Shown here: piece by piece, positions 8,301-17,437 of the stretch
Position numbering within the stretch: the first letter of the stretch is position 1
How the letters are laid out: each line of letters starts with the position of its first letter
Assembly (NCBI RefSeq): GCF_000472385.1
Contig: NZ_AWZU01000016.1
Coordinates: 184-64,183, forward strand
DNA from: Bradyrhizobium sp. ARR65
GTDB lineage: Bacteria; Pseudomonadota; Alphaproteobacteria; Rhizobiales; Xanthobacteraceae
DNA: 64,000 nucleotides
Direction of reading: 5' to 3'
Made by a program: the position numbers and the translations under genes
The notes under the pieces: generated by a model
What the model was told of the DNA's origin: nothing
Database searches by the model: none
Seen by the model: only the letters and a program-made list of their open reading frames with translations

Positions 8301-10160
8301 ATGACCGATAATCGCAACACCATCATCGCCATCGTCCTGTCCGGCCTGGTGCTGATCGCCTGGCAATATTTCTACAACATCCCGCAGATGGAGCGGCAGC
8401 GCGCGGAAAGCCAGAAGCAGGCCGAACTCGCGAAACCGACGCAGCCGAGCCCGACGGCCTCGCCGGCTACGCCATCAACCCCGCCGCAGACCGGTCACGC
8501 GCCTTCTGCGGCGCCTGCTGCCAGCAATGCGAATGCTCCTGCGGTGAGCCGCGAAGCCGCGCTTGCGGCCGCCCCGCGCGTCAAGGTCGAAACGCCGAGC
8601 CTGGAGGGGAGCATTTCGCTGAAGGGCGCGCGGATCGACGACCTGTCGCTGGTGAAGTTCCGCGAGACGGTCGATCCCCACTCGCCGCCGATCGTGCTGT
8701 ATTCGCCCTCGGGGACCGCAGACCCCTATTATGCGGAGTTCGGCTGGGTGCCCGCAGCCGGCTCGTCCGCGAAGCTGCCCGACCAGAACACGGTGTGGCA
8801 GCAGGAGAGCAAGGGCGACCTCACCCCGACCAATCCGCTGGTGCTGAAATGGGATAATGGCGAGGGCCTCAGCTTCCATCGCACGATTTCGATCGACGAC
8901 CGCTACCTCTTCACGATCAAGGACGATGTCAGCAATAGCGGCAATGCGCCGGTCACGCTCTATCCCTACGCACTGATCTCGCGCCACGGCACGCCGCCGG
9001 TGTCGGGCTATTACATCCTGCACGAAGGCCTGATCGGCTATCTCGGTGATGAGGGCCTGCAGCAATTCACCTACAAGAAGATCGACGAGGCCAAGTCGGT
9101 GGGCTGGAAGATCACCAATGGCTGGCTCGGCATTACCGATAAATACTGGGCCTCGGCGCTGCTGCCCGACATTCATGCGCAGTTGCAGGCCCGGTTCTCG
9201 TCGAACCTTCTCAACAATGTCAGGACCTATCAGACCGATTATCTGGAGGATCCGAAGACGGTTGCAGTCGGCGGCACTGCCAGCGCCTTTACCCGGCTGT
9301 TTGCCGGCGCCAAGGAGGCCAGCGTCGTCGGTCTCAATTTCCCGGTCTGGGGCTTCGGCGGCTACAACCGCGAGCTCTCGCTCAACCACTTCGATCTCTT
9401 GATCGACTGGGGCTGGTTCTACTTCATCACCAAGCCGATGTTCCTGGCGCTGGACTTCTTCTACCGCCTGTTCGGCAATTTCGGCATCTCGATCCTCCTG
9501 GTGACGGTGATCGTCAAGCTGCTGTTCTTCCCGCTCGCCAACAAGTCCTACGCCTCGATGGCGAAGATGAAGTCGGTGCAGCCGCAGCTCCAGGCGCTCA
9601 AAGAGCGCTATCCCGACGACCGCGTGAAGCAGCAGCAGGAGATGATGGAGATCTACAAGAAGGAGAAGATCAATCCGGTCGCGGGCTGTCTTCCGGTCGT
9701 GATCCAGATTCCCGTGTTCTTCTCTCTGTACAAGGTGCTGTTCGTCACTATCGAAATGCGGCACGCGCCGTTCTACGGCTGGATCAAGGATCTCTCCGCC
9801 CCTGATCCCACCAACCTGTTCACGCTGTTCGGGCTCATTCCGTTTGATCCGACGCAGATCCCCGTGTTCGGGCATTATCTCGCGCTCGGCATCTGGCCCA
9901 TCATCATGGGCATCACGATGTGGTTCCAGATGAAGCTCAACCCGGCGCCGCCGGACCCGACGCAGAAGATGATCTTCGACTGGATGCCGTTGATCTTCAC
10001 CTTCATGCTGGCCGGCTTCCCGGCGGGCCTCGTGATCTACTGGGCCTGGAACAACACGCTCTCGGTCATCCAGCAGAGCTTCATCATGCGCCGTAACGGC
10101 GTGAAGGTCGAACTGTTCGACAACCTCAAGGCCACGTTCGCGCCGAAGAAGGCGACATAG
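8301..10160 (+). CDS. yidC: membrane protein insertase YidC
   Basis: 619 residues. TM1 is at about residues 6-23, followed by a Pro/Ala-rich linker, a large periplasmic beta-supersandwich domain (about 75-350) and the five-helix insertase core, with conserved segments such as GNFGISILLVTVIVKLLFFP, NPVAGCLPVVIQIPVFFSLY and FPAGLVIYWAWNN. YidC inserts and folds inner-membrane proteins with SecYEG or alone; SRP RNA, which feeds that pathway, is encoded at 25665-25760. Length fits proteobacterial YidC. A palindromic repeat follows directly. Confidence 0.97.
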   Translation: MTDNRNTIIAIVLSGLVLIAWQYFYNIPQMERQRAESQKQAELAKPTQPSPTASPATPSTPPQTGHAPSAAPAASNANAPAVSREAALAAAPRVKVETPSLEGSISLKGARIDDLSLVKFRETVDPHSPPIVLYSPSGTADPYYAEFGWVPAAGSSAKLPDQNTVWQQESKGDLTPTNPLVLKWDNGEGLSFHRTISIDDRYLFTIKDDVSNSGNAPVTLYPYALISRHGTPPVSGYYILHEGLIGYLGDEGLQQFTYKKIDEAKSVGWKITNGWLGITDKYWASALLPDIHAQLQARFSSNLLNNVRTYQTDYLEDPKTVAVGGTASAFTRLFAGAKEASVVGLNFPVWGFGGYNRELSLNHFDLLIDWGWFYFITKPMFLALDFFYRLFGNFGISILLVTVIVKLLFFPLANKSYASMAKMKSVQPQLQALKERYPDDRVKQQQEMMEIYKKEKINPVAGCLPVVIQIPVFFSLYKVLFVTIEMRHAPFYGWIKDLSAPDPTNLFTLFGLIPFDPTQIPVFGHYLALGIWPIIMGITMWFQMKLNPAPPDPTQKMIFDWMPLIFTFMLAGFPAGLVIYWAWNNTLSVIQQSFIMRRNGVKVELFDNLKATFAPKKAT

Positions 10161-10170
10161 GCAGTATTTC

Positions 10171-10253
10171 CGTCATTGCGAGCGAAGCGAAGCAATCCAG
10201 GGCCACCGCAAAGGTTCTGGATTGCTTCGTCCGCTTCGCTCCTCGCAATGACG
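10171..10253. repeat. palindromic intergenic repeat, family F
   Basis: CGTCATTGCGAGCGAAGCG at the left pairs with CGCTTCGCTCCTCGCAATGACG at the right, around an inner GCAATCCAG...CTGGATTGC pair. It forms a long imperfect hairpin between yidC and ysxC. Single copy in this window. Confidence 0.8.
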
Positions 10254-10272
10254 AGGGGGTGAGAGCCTTCGC

Positions 10273-10926
10273 ATGACCACCGAGCCCGATGCGGAGCTGA
10301 TCGAAGCGGGGCGGACGCTGTTCGCCGGCGAATGGCGCTTCGTTTACGCCGCGCCCTCGATCGCGGTGCTGCCGCCGATGGGCCCCACCGAGGTCGCCTT
10401 TGCCGGGCGCTCCAATGTCGGAAAATCCTCGCTCATCAACGCGCTGACCGGCCGCAACAACCTGGCGCGCACCTCCCACACGCCCGGCCGCACCCAGGAA
10501 TTGATCTTCTTCGAGGGGCCGCAAAATGCCGGGCTGCGCCTGGTCGACATGCCCGGCTATGGCTATGCGCAGGCGCCGAAGGCCAAGGTCGCGGCATGGA
10601 CCGCGCTGATCCACAAGTTCCTGCAGGGCCGCGCCTCGCTCGCACGGGTCTATGTACTGATCGATGCGCGACACGGCTTGAAGGATGTCGATCAGGACGT
10701 GCTGAAGACGCTGGACAAGGCTGCCGTGAGCTATCAGCTCGTCCTTACCAAGGCGGACCAGATCAAGGCCACCGAACTGCATGCACGCATCAACGAGACG
10801 GAAGCGGCCCTGGCCAAACATCCTGCCGCCTTTCCGCAAGTGCTGGCGACGTCTTCACGCTCAGGTGCCGGGATGGCCGAACTACGTGCCGCCATGGCCC
10901 GCCTGCTGCAGGAACGCGGGCAGTGA
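10273..10926 (+). CDS. ysxC: ribosome biogenesis GTPase YsxC/YihA (EngB)
   Basis: 217 residues with the full set of TRAFAC GTPase motifs: G1 GRSNVGKSS at 45-53, G2 Thr in the TPGRTQE region, G3 DMPGYG and G4 TKAD. Family members bind the large ribosomal subunit late in assembly and are often essential. ATG start after the family F repeat. The next gene starts inside its stop codon (GTGA overlap), showing tight coupling. The order yidC-ysxC-argB is common in alphaproteobacteria. Confidence 0.95.
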   Translation: MTTEPDAELIEAGRTLFAGEWRFVYAAPSIAVLPPMGPTEVAFAGRSNVGKSSLINALTGRNNLARTSHTPGRTQELIFFEGPQNAGLRLVDMPGYGYAQAPKAKVAAWTALIHKFLQGRASLARVYVLIDARHGLKDVDQDVLKTLDKAAVSYQLVLTKADQIKATELHARINETEAALAKHPAAFPQVLATSSRSGAGMAELRAAMARLLQERGQ

Positions 10927-11294
10927 GTAGCGCCTGTCGCATTCTCGTCATCCTGGCCGGCGTCATGGGCGCCGATGGCGTGATTCTCGCCGCCCTGTCG
11001 GCGCATGGCGGCAATGCCGCGCTGCTTGCGCCCGCCTCCTCCATGCTGCTGTTTCATGCCAGCGCCGTCTTGGGAACGGTGGCGCTTGCCGAGCGCGGCC
11101 TCGTTCATCCCAAGCCCGGCCTCGTTGCCGCGCTCGGCTTTGTGCTGGCAGCCGTCCTGTTCGCTGGCGATTTGACGATCCGGCAATTTGCCGGGCACAA
11201 CCTGTTTCCCTATGCAGCGCCGACCGGCGGCACGCTCCTGATCCTGAGCTGGCTCCTGCTCGCGGTGGCGGCCGCTTGGCCGCGCCGCGCGTGA
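10923..11294 (+). CDS. DUF423-family membrane protein
   Basis: 123 residues starting at the GTG that overlaps the ysxC stop by four bases. The sequence is almost entirely hydrophobic, with about four membrane helices, a conserved LAALSAHGG motif after the first helix and FHASAVL in the second. This matches the DUF423 inner-membrane proteins (E. coli YgdD type), whose role is unknown. Translational coupling to ysxC makes co-expression likely. Confidence 0.85.
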   Translation: MSSACRILVILAGVMGADGVILAALSAHGGNAALLAPASSMLLFHASAVLGTVALAERGLVHPKPGLVAALGFVLAAVLFAGDLTIRQFAGHNLFPYAAPTGGTLLILSWLLLAVAAAWPRRA

Positions 11295-11366
11295 CACTTT
11301 GCGCATAGCCCGCCAATCGGATAGAAACCGGCCCGAGTTTCCGCCTCCCGCCCGCGAGATCCATTG

Positions 11367-12263
11367 ATGACCGACGTGCCCGACATCAGCCCGCTCGATC
11401 AGGCCCGAATCCTGTCCGAGGCGCTGCCCCATATGCAGCAATATGACGATGAGACGATCGTCATCAAATATGGCGGCCACGCCATGGGCGCCGAAGACAC
11501 GGCGCGCGCCTTCGCGCGCGACATCGTGCTTCTGGAGCAGACCGCGATCAATCCGGTGGTGGTCCATGGTGGCGGGCCGCAGATCGCGACCATGCTGAAG
11601 CGCCTCGGCATTCAGTCCGAATTCGCGGCAGGCCTGCGCATCACCGATGCCGCCACGATCGAGATCGTCGAAATGGTGTTGGCCGGATCGATCAACAAAC
11701 AGCTCGTCGGCTACATCAACGAGGCCGGCGGCAAGGCGGTCGGCCTCTGCGGCAAGGACGGCAACATGGTCACCGCGGTGAAGGCGAGCCGCACCATGGT
11801 CGATCCGGGCTCGCATATCGAAAGAGTGGTCGATCTCGGCTTTGTCGGCGAACCTGAGAAGGTCGATCTGACCCTGCTCAACCAGCTCATCGGCTATGAG
11901 CTGATCCCCGTGCTGGCGCCGCTGGCGACCTCGAAGAGCGGACAGACCTTCAACGTCAATGCCGACACTTTTGCGGGCGCCGTCGCCGGCGCGCTCAAGG
12001 CCAAGCGGCTCTTGCTGCTCACCGACGTCCCCGGCGTGCTCGACAAGTCGAAGAAATTGATTCCGGAGCTCTCGGTGAAGGAAGCCCGCAAGCTGATCGC
12101 CGACGGCACCATTTCGGGCGGCATGATCCCGAAGGTCGAGACCTGCATCTACGCGCTCGAACAGGGCGTGGAGGGCGTCGTCATCATCGACGGCAAGACG
12201 CAGCACGCCGTCCTGCTCGAACTGTTCACCAACCAGGGCACCGGTACGCTGATCCATAAGTGA
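11367..12263 (+). CDS. argB: acetylglutamate kinase
   Basis: 298 residues from the ATG at 11367 (a TTG three bases earlier is less likely). Amino acid kinase fold with VIKYGGHAMG near residue 33, VVVHGGGPQI near 67 and a GGMIPKVE block near the C-terminus. ArgB phosphorylates N-acetylglutamate in the second step of arginine synthesis and is often feedback-inhibited by arginine. The next gene begins within the argB stop codon (GTGA). No other arg gene is present here. Confidence 0.97.
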   Translation: MTDVPDISPLDQARILSEALPHMQQYDDETIVIKYGGHAMGAEDTARAFARDIVLLEQTAINPVVVHGGGPQIATMLKRLGIQSEFAAGLRITDAATIEIVEMVLAGSINKQLVGYINEAGGKAVGLCGKDGNMVTAVKASRTMVDPGSHIERVVDLGFVGEPEKVDLTLLNQLIGYELIPVLAPLATSKSGQTFNVNADTFAGAVAGALKAKRLLLLTDVPGVLDKSKKLIPELSVKEARKLIADGTISGGMIPKVETCIYALEQGVEGVVIIDGKTQHAVLLELFTNQGTGTLIHK

Positions 12264-13321
12264 CTGCGCGCAACCATCTCACCGCGTCATGGCCGGGCAA
12301 GTGGCGGACCTCCCGTTCTCTTCGGAAGTCCACGCTGCTCGCTCTGCCGGTGATCGTCTCGTTTCTCGCCTCCTCGGCACCCGCTTCGGCGGACCTCAAA
12401 ATCTGCAGCCGCATGAGCTATGTGGTGGAGGCTGCGATCGGCATCGATGAGAAGGCGGCGACCGCCACGCGCGGCTGGTTCCGGATCGATCCGGCGGCGT
12501 GCCGTGTGGTGGTGCAGGGCACGCTCTCGGCCGACCGCATCCTGCTTAATGCCCGCGCGCTCGGCGTCTACGGTGCCTCGCCGCTGCCGCAGAACGGCAC
12601 CGACACGCTGTGCGTTGCGTCCGGCAATTTCGTCATCGCCGCCGCGCGTGAGTGTCGCGCCGGCCAGACGCCGGCGCGCTTCACGCAGGTCACGCCGACG
12701 CAGACGGATGACGGCAATCTGGTCGCCTATCTCGCCGAAGACTCCGAATATGATGACGAGCAGGCGCGGCTCGCCGCGATCCAGCGGCTGCTGGTGATCG
12801 CGGGCTATGACGCCGCGCCGATCGATGGAGTCGACGGACCCAAGACGCAGAGCGCACTCGCCGCCTTCTTAAAGAGCCGCGGGCTTTCGCCCGACGTGCT
12901 GCAGTCGCCGAACTTCTTCACGACCATGATCGATGCGGTACAGTCGCCCTCGCCCACCGGGCTCACCTGGTGCAACGACACCCAATACAAGGTGATGGCG
13001 GCGGTCGCGACCGACGACGGCAAGAGCGTGGTCAGCCGCGGCTGGTATCGCGTCGATCCCGGCAAGTGCCTGCATCCCGATGTCGCTGGCCAGCCCAGGC
13101 AGATCTATAGTTTTGCCGAGGCCGTCGATGCCGACAACCGCACCATCAAGATCAACGACAAGCCGCTGAACTGGGGCGGCGCTAAGCAGCTTTGCACCCG
13201 CGAAAACAAGTTCGAAACCAACGAGCAGGGCGATTGCGCCGGCCGCGGCTTTTCCGCCACCGGCTTTACCGTGGTCGACATGTCCTCTGGCGGCAAGACC
13301 ATCCGCTTTGCGATGCCCTGA
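12260..13321 (+). CDS. exported protein with two DUF1036 domains and a peptidoglycan-binding domain
   Basis: 353 residues from a GTG overlapping argB by four bases. A signal peptide ends at about ASA-44. A first DUF1036 copy (about 46-140) and a second (about 232-345) share motifs such as ATRGWFRID / VSRGWYRVD, paired Cys and a Leu-Cys near the end. Between them is a peptidoglycan-binding-like helix pair (AIQRLLVIAGYDAAPIDGVDG, about 173-195). The architecture suggests a periplasmic, wall-associated protein. The biochemical role of DUF1036 is unknown. Coupling to argB is probably positional rather than functional. Confidence 0.8.
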   Translation: MTARNHLTASWPGKWRTSRSLRKSTLLALPVIVSFLASSAPASADLKICSRMSYVVEAAIGIDEKAATATRGWFRIDPAACRVVVQGTLSADRILLNARALGVYGASPLPQNGTDTLCVASGNFVIAAARECRAGQTPARFTQVTPTQTDDGNLVAYLAEDSEYDDEQARLAAIQRLLVIAGYDAAPIDGVDGPKTQSALAAFLKSRGLSPDVLQSPNFFTTMIDAVQSPSPTGLTWCNDTQYKVMAAVATDDGKSVVSRGWYRVDPGKCLHPDVAGQPRQIYSFAEAVDADNRTIKINDKPLNWGGAKQLCTRENKFETNEQGDCAGRGFSATGFTVVDMSSGGKTIRFAMP

Positions 13322-13354
13322 TGAAAGTTGTGACGCTGTCGTCCCGGTTTTTAC

Positions 13355-13476
13355 CGTCGTCCTGGCGAAGGCCAGGACCCATAACCACAGACCTTCGTTG
13401 TTTCAAAAGCAGCAACCCGCCGCGTGCCCCGTTCAGAAATTACGCGGTATGGGTCACGGCCTTCGCCGGGACGACT
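13355..13476. repeat. palindromic intergenic repeat, family C
   Basis: CGTCGTCCTGGCGAAGGCC and ACCCATA at the left face TATGGGTCACGG and CCTTCGCCGGGACGAC at the right, about 122 bases in all. It ends 13 bases before the start codon of the HAD gene, so it probably lies in that mRNA's leader. A close relative is at 35896. Confidence 0.8.
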
Positions 13477-13489
13477 GGATGAGAGAGCG

Positions 13490-14200
13490 ATGCCGCTAGC
13501 TGAAATCACGCACCGCACCTTCGATCATGTCGACACCTGGGTGTTCGACCTCGACAACACGCTCTATCCGCATCACGTCAATCTGTGGCAGCAGGTCGAC
13601 GTGCGCATCCGCGACTATGTCAGCCGCTGGCTGAATGTCTCGCCTGACGAGGCGAGGCGGATCCAGAAGGACTATTACCTGCGCTTCGGCACCACCATGC
13701 GCGGCATGATGAGCCTGCACGGGGTCAGCGCCGACGACTACCTCGCCTATGTGCATCAGATCGATCATTCGCCGCTCGAGCCCAATCCCGCGATGGGCGC
13801 GGCGATCGCAAAGCTTCCCGGACGCAAGCTGATCCTGACCAACGGCTCGGTCGATCATGTCGACAAGGTGCTGGAGCGGCTGGGGCTATCGGGCCATTTC
13901 GAGGCGGTGTTCGATATCATCGCCGCCGAGCTCGAGCCGAAGCCGGCGCCGCAGACCTATGAGCGATTTCTCAGGCTACACGACGTCGATCCGGCGAAAG
14001 CGGCGATGTTCGAGGATCTCGCCCGCAACCTCGTCGTGCCGCATCAGCTGGGCATGACCACAGTGCTAGTGGTGCCGGACGGCACCAGGGAGGTGGTGCG
14101 CGAGGATTGGGAGCTGGAGGGGCGCGACGCCTCGCACGTGGATTACGTTACTGACGATCTGACGGGCTTTTTGGAGGGGCTGGCGAAACAAAAAAGTTAG
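13490..14200 (+). CDS. HAD-family pyrimidine 5'-nucleotidase
   Basis: 236 residues with the HAD motif I FDLDNTLY near residue 20, motif II LTNGS near 118 and a late acidic motif FEDLARN. This pattern matches the SDT1/pyrimidine 5'-nucleotidase-like subfamily, which dephosphorylates UMP/CMP-type nucleotides and similar small phosphates. I chose the ATG at 13490 after GAGAGAG; upstream in-frame sequence is part of a repeat. It may be transcribed with dapD, though a short repeat and about 145 bases separate them. Confidence 0.88.
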   Translation: MPLAEITHRTFDHVDTWVFDLDNTLYPHHVNLWQQVDVRIRDYVSRWLNVSPDEARRIQKDYYLRFGTTMRGMMSLHGVSADDYLAYVHQIDHSPLEPNPAMGAAIAKLPGRKLILTNGSVDHVDKVLERLGLSGHFEAVFDIIAAELEPKPAPQTYERFLRLHDVDPAKAAMFEDLARNLVVPHQLGMTTVLVVPDGTREVVREDWELEGRDASHVDYVTDDLTGFLEGLAKQKS

Positions 14201-14230
14201 CCGTCGCCCTGGCGAAAGGCGCCACTTTCT

Positions 14231-14273
14231 CCGTCATGGCCGGGACAAGCCAGGTCAACCCCGGCCATGACGA
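14231..14273. repeat. short palindromic repeat, family B (minimal copy)
   Basis: CCGTCATGGCCGGG...CCCCGGCCATGACG forms a compact hairpin of about 43 bases between the HAD gene and dapD. It looks like the two ends of family B joined with little centre. Larger copies are at 17438, 18504 and 25816. Confidence 0.75.
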
Positions 14274-14346
14274 CCCTACGCTTGACTCCTCCCTGCCAAA
14301 TCCCGAAAAACGCCTCCCGCCTGCCAAAACGATCCAGGAACACCCG

Positions 14347-15192
14347 ATGTCTCTCTCCGCCCTCGAATCCACCATCAATGCCGCCTTTGACGCGCGCGAC
14401 GGCATTTCGACCGCGACCAAAGGCGAGGCGCGCGAGGCTGTGGAGAGCGCACTCGAGTTGCTCGACAAAGGCGAGGCGCGCGTCGCAGAGCGCGAGCCAA
14501 GCGGCAAGTGGAAGGTCAACCAGTGGCTGAAGAAGGCCGTGCTGCTGTCGTTCCGCCTCAACGACATGAGCGTGATCCCCGGCGGGCCCGGCAGAGCGTC
14601 GTGGTGGGACAAGGTGCCCTCCAAATTCGACGGCTGGGGCGAGAACCGTTTCCGCGATGCTGGCTTTCGCGCGGTGCCCGGCGCGATCGTGCGCCGCTCC
14701 GCCTTCATCGGCAAGAACGTTGTGCTGATGCCGTCCTTCGTCAATCTCGGTGCCTATGTCGATGAGGCCACCATGGTCGACACCTGGTCCACGGTCGGCT
14801 CCTGCGCCCAGATCGGCAAGCGCGTGCACATCTCCGGCGGCGTAGGAATCGGCGGCGTCCTGGAGCCCTTGCAGGCCGAGCCCGTGATCGTCGAGGACGA
14901 TTGCTTCATCGGCGCCCGCAGCGAGGTCGCCGAAGGCGTGATCGTGCGCAAGGGCGCGGTGCTTTCGATGGGCGTGTTCCTGGGCGCCTCCACCAAGATC
15001 GTCGATCGCGAGACCGGCGAGATCTTTGTCGGCGAGGTACCGGAATATGCAGTGGTGGTGCCAGGCAACCTGCCGGGAAGGCCGCTGAAGAACGGCGAGC
15101 CGGGCCCTTCCACCGCCTGCGCGGTGATCGTCAAGCGCGTCGACGAGCGCACCCGCGCCAAGACCAGCATCAACGAGCTGTTGCGGGATTAG
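14347..15192 (+). CDS. dapD: 2,3,4,5-tetrahydropyridine-2,6-dicarboxylate N-succinyltransferase
   Basis: 281 residues from MSLSALEST, with an AGGAA site just upstream. An N-terminal helical domain is followed by a left-handed parallel beta-helix built of hexapeptide repeats (about 105-235), including DTWSTVGSCAQIGK and GGVGIGGVLEP. DapD succinylates tetrahydrodipicolinate using succinyl-CoA in the lysine/meso-diaminopimelate pathway. dapE, which acts two steps later, follows after a 143-base repeat. Length fits the family exactly. Confidence 0.97.
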   Translation: MSLSALESTINAAFDARDGISTATKGEAREAVESALELLDKGEARVAEREPSGKWKVNQWLKKAVLLSFRLNDMSVIPGGPGRASWWDKVPSKFDGWGENRFRDAGFRAVPGAIVRRSAFIGKNVVLMPSFVNLGAYVDEATMVDTWSTVGSCAQIGKRVHISGGVGIGGVLEPLQAEPVIVEDDCFIGARSEVAEGVIVRKGAVLSMGVFLGASTKIVDRETGEIFVGEVPEYAVVVPGNLPGRPLKNGEPGPSTACAVIVKRVDERTRAKTSINELLRD

Positions 15193-15214
15193 GGTTAATC
15201 TCGCTGCGAAACCC

Positions 15215-15357
15215 GTCAGCCTGAGGAGCGCGCGACAGCGGGCGTCTCGAAGGACGACGGCCCGGCTTCTCGCAGCGGGGGCCGATTCATCCTTCGAGGC
15301 TCGCTCCGCTCGCGCCTCCAGCGACAAACAGCAAAGCCGTTTGCGCGGGGATGACGG
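15215..15357. repeat. intergenic repeat, family E
   Basis: GTCAGCCTGAGGAGCGCG...GCGTCTCGAAGG...CATCCTTCGAGGCTCGC...GGATGACGG, about 143 bases with internal inverted CTTCGAGG/CTCGAAGG arms. It lies between dapD and dapE. A related copy is at 28189. Confidence 0.75.
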
Positions 15358-15414
15358 AACGAGTGCATCTCTCTGGTCTGGCCCGCCGCTGCTGCGGCAT
15401 GTTAAGCCGGAGGC

Positions 15415-16569
15415 ATGACCGATGCCGTTTCCATTGCCCGCGATCTGATCCGCTGCCCTTCCGTCACTCCGGCTGACGCCGGGGCGCTCGGCGTTCTTGA
15501 AAAACTTCTGAAAGAGGCCGGCTTTGCGGTGCACCGCGTCACCTTCGGCGAGCCCGGCACTGCCGACATCGACAATCTCTATGCGCGTATCGGCGATAGC
15601 GCGCCGCATATCACCTTCGCCGGCCATACCGATGTGGTGCCACCGGGCGACGAGGCCGCCTGGAGCGTCAGCGCCTTCTCGGGCGATGTTAAGGGCGGTT
15701 TCCTCTATGGGCGGGGCGCCGTGGACATGAAGGGCGGGATTGCCTGCGGCGTCGCCGCGGTGCTCGGCTATCTCAAAGACAACAGCGGCAAGCCCAAGGG
15801 CTCGATTTCTTTCCTGATCACCGGGGACGAGGAAGACCTTTCGGTCAACGGCACCGTCAAGCTCCTGCAATGGGCCGCCGCGCGCGGCGAAAAGTTCGAT
15901 CATTGCGTGCTGGGCGAGCCTTCCAACCAGGAGGTGATGGGCGACTGCATCAAGATCGGCCGCCGCGGCTCACAATCCGGTACGCTTTACGTCGAGGGTC
16001 AGCAGGGCCATGTCGCCTATCCGCATCGCGCCCATAATCCCGTGCCCGACATTTCGCGGCTGATCGTGGCGCTCTCGGACGAGCCGCTCGATCGCGGCAG
16101 CGCGCAATTCCAACCCTCGAACCTGGAGTTCACCTCGGTCGATGTCGGCAACACCGCAACCAATGTGATTCCCGGCCAGGCGCGCGCCAGGTTCAACATC
16201 CGCTACAACGACCTGCATACCCAGGAGTCCCTGCGCAAGCTGGTAGAAGAGCGCGTAGCGAAAGCGGCGGGCAACCGCATCCGCGCGCGCATCGAATGGC
16301 AGCCGTCGAACTCCAATGTGTTTTTGACGAAGCCCGGCCCCTTCACCGACCTCGCGGTCGCCGCGATCGAGGAGATCACGGGGCGCAAGCCGGAGCTCTC
16401 CACCACCGGCGGCACCTCAGACGCACGCTTCATCGCGAGCTACTGCCCGGTCATCGAGTTCGGCCTGGTCGGCCAGACCATGCACCAGATCGACGAACGC
16501 GCCGCGGTCGCGGATATGGAGAAGCTGACGAAGATTTATCGCGAGATCTTGGATCGGTATTTTGGGTAG
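15415..16569 (+). CDS. dapE: succinyl-diaminopimelate desuccinylase
   Basis: 384 residues of the M20 di-zinc peptidase family: metal-binding FAGHTDVVPPGD near residue 65, GRGAVDMKGG near 101, catalytic Glu pair ITGDEED near 141 and GEPSNQE near 167. DapE releases succinate from N-succinyl-LL-diaminopimelate for lysine and peptidoglycan. ATG at 15415. It converges with truA over a short gap holding one repeat. Confidence 0.97.
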   Translation: MTDAVSIARDLIRCPSVTPADAGALGVLEKLLKEAGFAVHRVTFGEPGTADIDNLYARIGDSAPHITFAGHTDVVPPGDEAAWSVSAFSGDVKGGFLYGRGAVDMKGGIACGVAAVLGYLKDNSGKPKGSISFLITGDEEDLSVNGTVKLLQWAAARGEKFDHCVLGEPSNQEVMGDCIKIGRRGSQSGTLYVEGQQGHVAYPHRAHNPVPDISRLIVALSDEPLDRGSAQFQPSNLEFTSVDVGNTATNVIPGQARARFNIRYNDLHTQESLRKLVEERVAKAAGNRIRARIEWQPSNSNVFLTKPGPFTDLAVAAIEEITGRKPELSTTGGTSDARFIASYCPVIEFGLVGQTMHQIDERAAVADMEKLTKIYREILDRYFG

Positions 16570-16576
16570 CCAACTA

Positions 16577-16670
16577 TCATCGTCTGCGAAGGCGGACGAT
16601 CCAGTACTCCAGAGACGCTGATTAACCGAGAGGCCGCAGGTTACTGGATATCCCGCCTGCGCGGGGCATG
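16577..16670. repeat. palindromic intergenic repeat, family D
   Basis: TCATCGTCTGCGAAGGCGGACGATCCAGTA at the left and TACTGGATATCCCGCCTGCGCGGGGCATG at the right, about 94 bases, between the convergent dapE and truA stop codons. Relatives lie at 29970, 33245 and 39921. Confidence 0.8.
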
Positions 16671-16680
16671 TCGGCAATTG

Positions 16681-17418
16681 CTAATACTCCACCCGCACCA
16701 GATATAGCCCCTCCGGCGGCGCGACCGGGCCGCAGGCGGCGCGGTTCTTCGCTGCCAGCGCTGCGGCCAGATCATCGGCGCTCCAGCGGCCCTCGCCGAC
16801 CCAGACCAATGAGCCCACCATCGAGCGCACCTGGCTGTGCAGGAAAGAGCGCGCCGAGGTCACGACGCTGATATCGTCGCCCTCGCGCGTGACATCGAGC
16901 TGGTCCAGCGTCTTCTCCGGCGACTTCGCCTGACATTCGGTGTCGCGGAAGGTGGTGAAATCGTGCTTGCCGACGAGCCGCTGCGCGGCCTCATGCATCG
17001 CGCCCGCATCGAGACGACGCGGCACGCGCCAGACGCGGCCGATATCGAGCGCGAGATTGGCTCGCGTGTTCTTGATGCGATAAAGATAATGCCGCTTCCT
17101 GGCGGAGAAGCGCGCTTCGAAAGTATCGGGGACAATCTCGGCCGCGAGCACCGCGATCGGGTGGGGACGCAAATGTGCGTTCAGCCCATCACGCAGACGG
17201 TCGGGCGTAAAGGGTTTTGCGATGTCGCAATGCGCGACCTGGCCGAACGCATGCACGCCGGCATCCGTGCGCCCCGCACCATGGACGCGAACAGCCTCGC
17301 CGCACATCGCCGCGACCGCAGCTTCCAGCGCGCCCTGCACCGACAGCGCATTGTCCTGTAGCTGCCAGCCGCAGAAGGGCGCGCCGTCATATTCGATGGT
17401 GAGCTTGTAGCGGGGCAT
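16681..17418 (-). CDS. truA: tRNA pseudouridine(38-40) synthase
   Basis: About 245 residues from MPRYKLTIEYDG. The catalytic Asp lies in GRTDAGVHAFGQ near residue 50, with RHYLYRI near 105 and FLHSQVRSMVG near 200. TruA isomerises uridines 38-40 in the anticodon arm. An ATG eight codons further upstream falls inside the family B repeat at 17438, so I prefer the start at 17418. fmt and def lie upstream on the same strand, so the three may form a unit: def, fmt, truA. Confidence 0.95.
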   Translation of the reverse strand: MPRYKLTIEYDGAPFCGWQLQDNALSVQGALEAAVAAMCGEAVRVHGAGRTDAGVHAFGQVAHCDIAKPFTPDRLRDGLNAHLRPHPIAVLAAEIVPDTFEARFSARKRHYLYRIKNTRANLALDIGRVWRVPRRLDAGAMHEAAQRLVGKHDFTTFRDTECQAKSPEKTLDQLDVTREGDDISVVTSARSFLHSQVRSMVGSLVWVGEGRWSADDLAAALAAKNRAACGPVAPPEGLYLVRVEY

Positions 17419-17437
17419 CGCCTGATCGGTCTCGGTT

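Noticed and set aside
8475..9875. Long minus-strand open frame (466 codons) over yidC
   Set aside because: It is antisense to a certain gene, very rich in Arg/His/Asp from the complement of GC-rich codons, and has no recognisable domain.
14197..15903. 568-codon minus-strand open frame over dapD/dapE
   Set aside because: Antisense to two sure genes and runs through a repeat; typical high-GC shadow.
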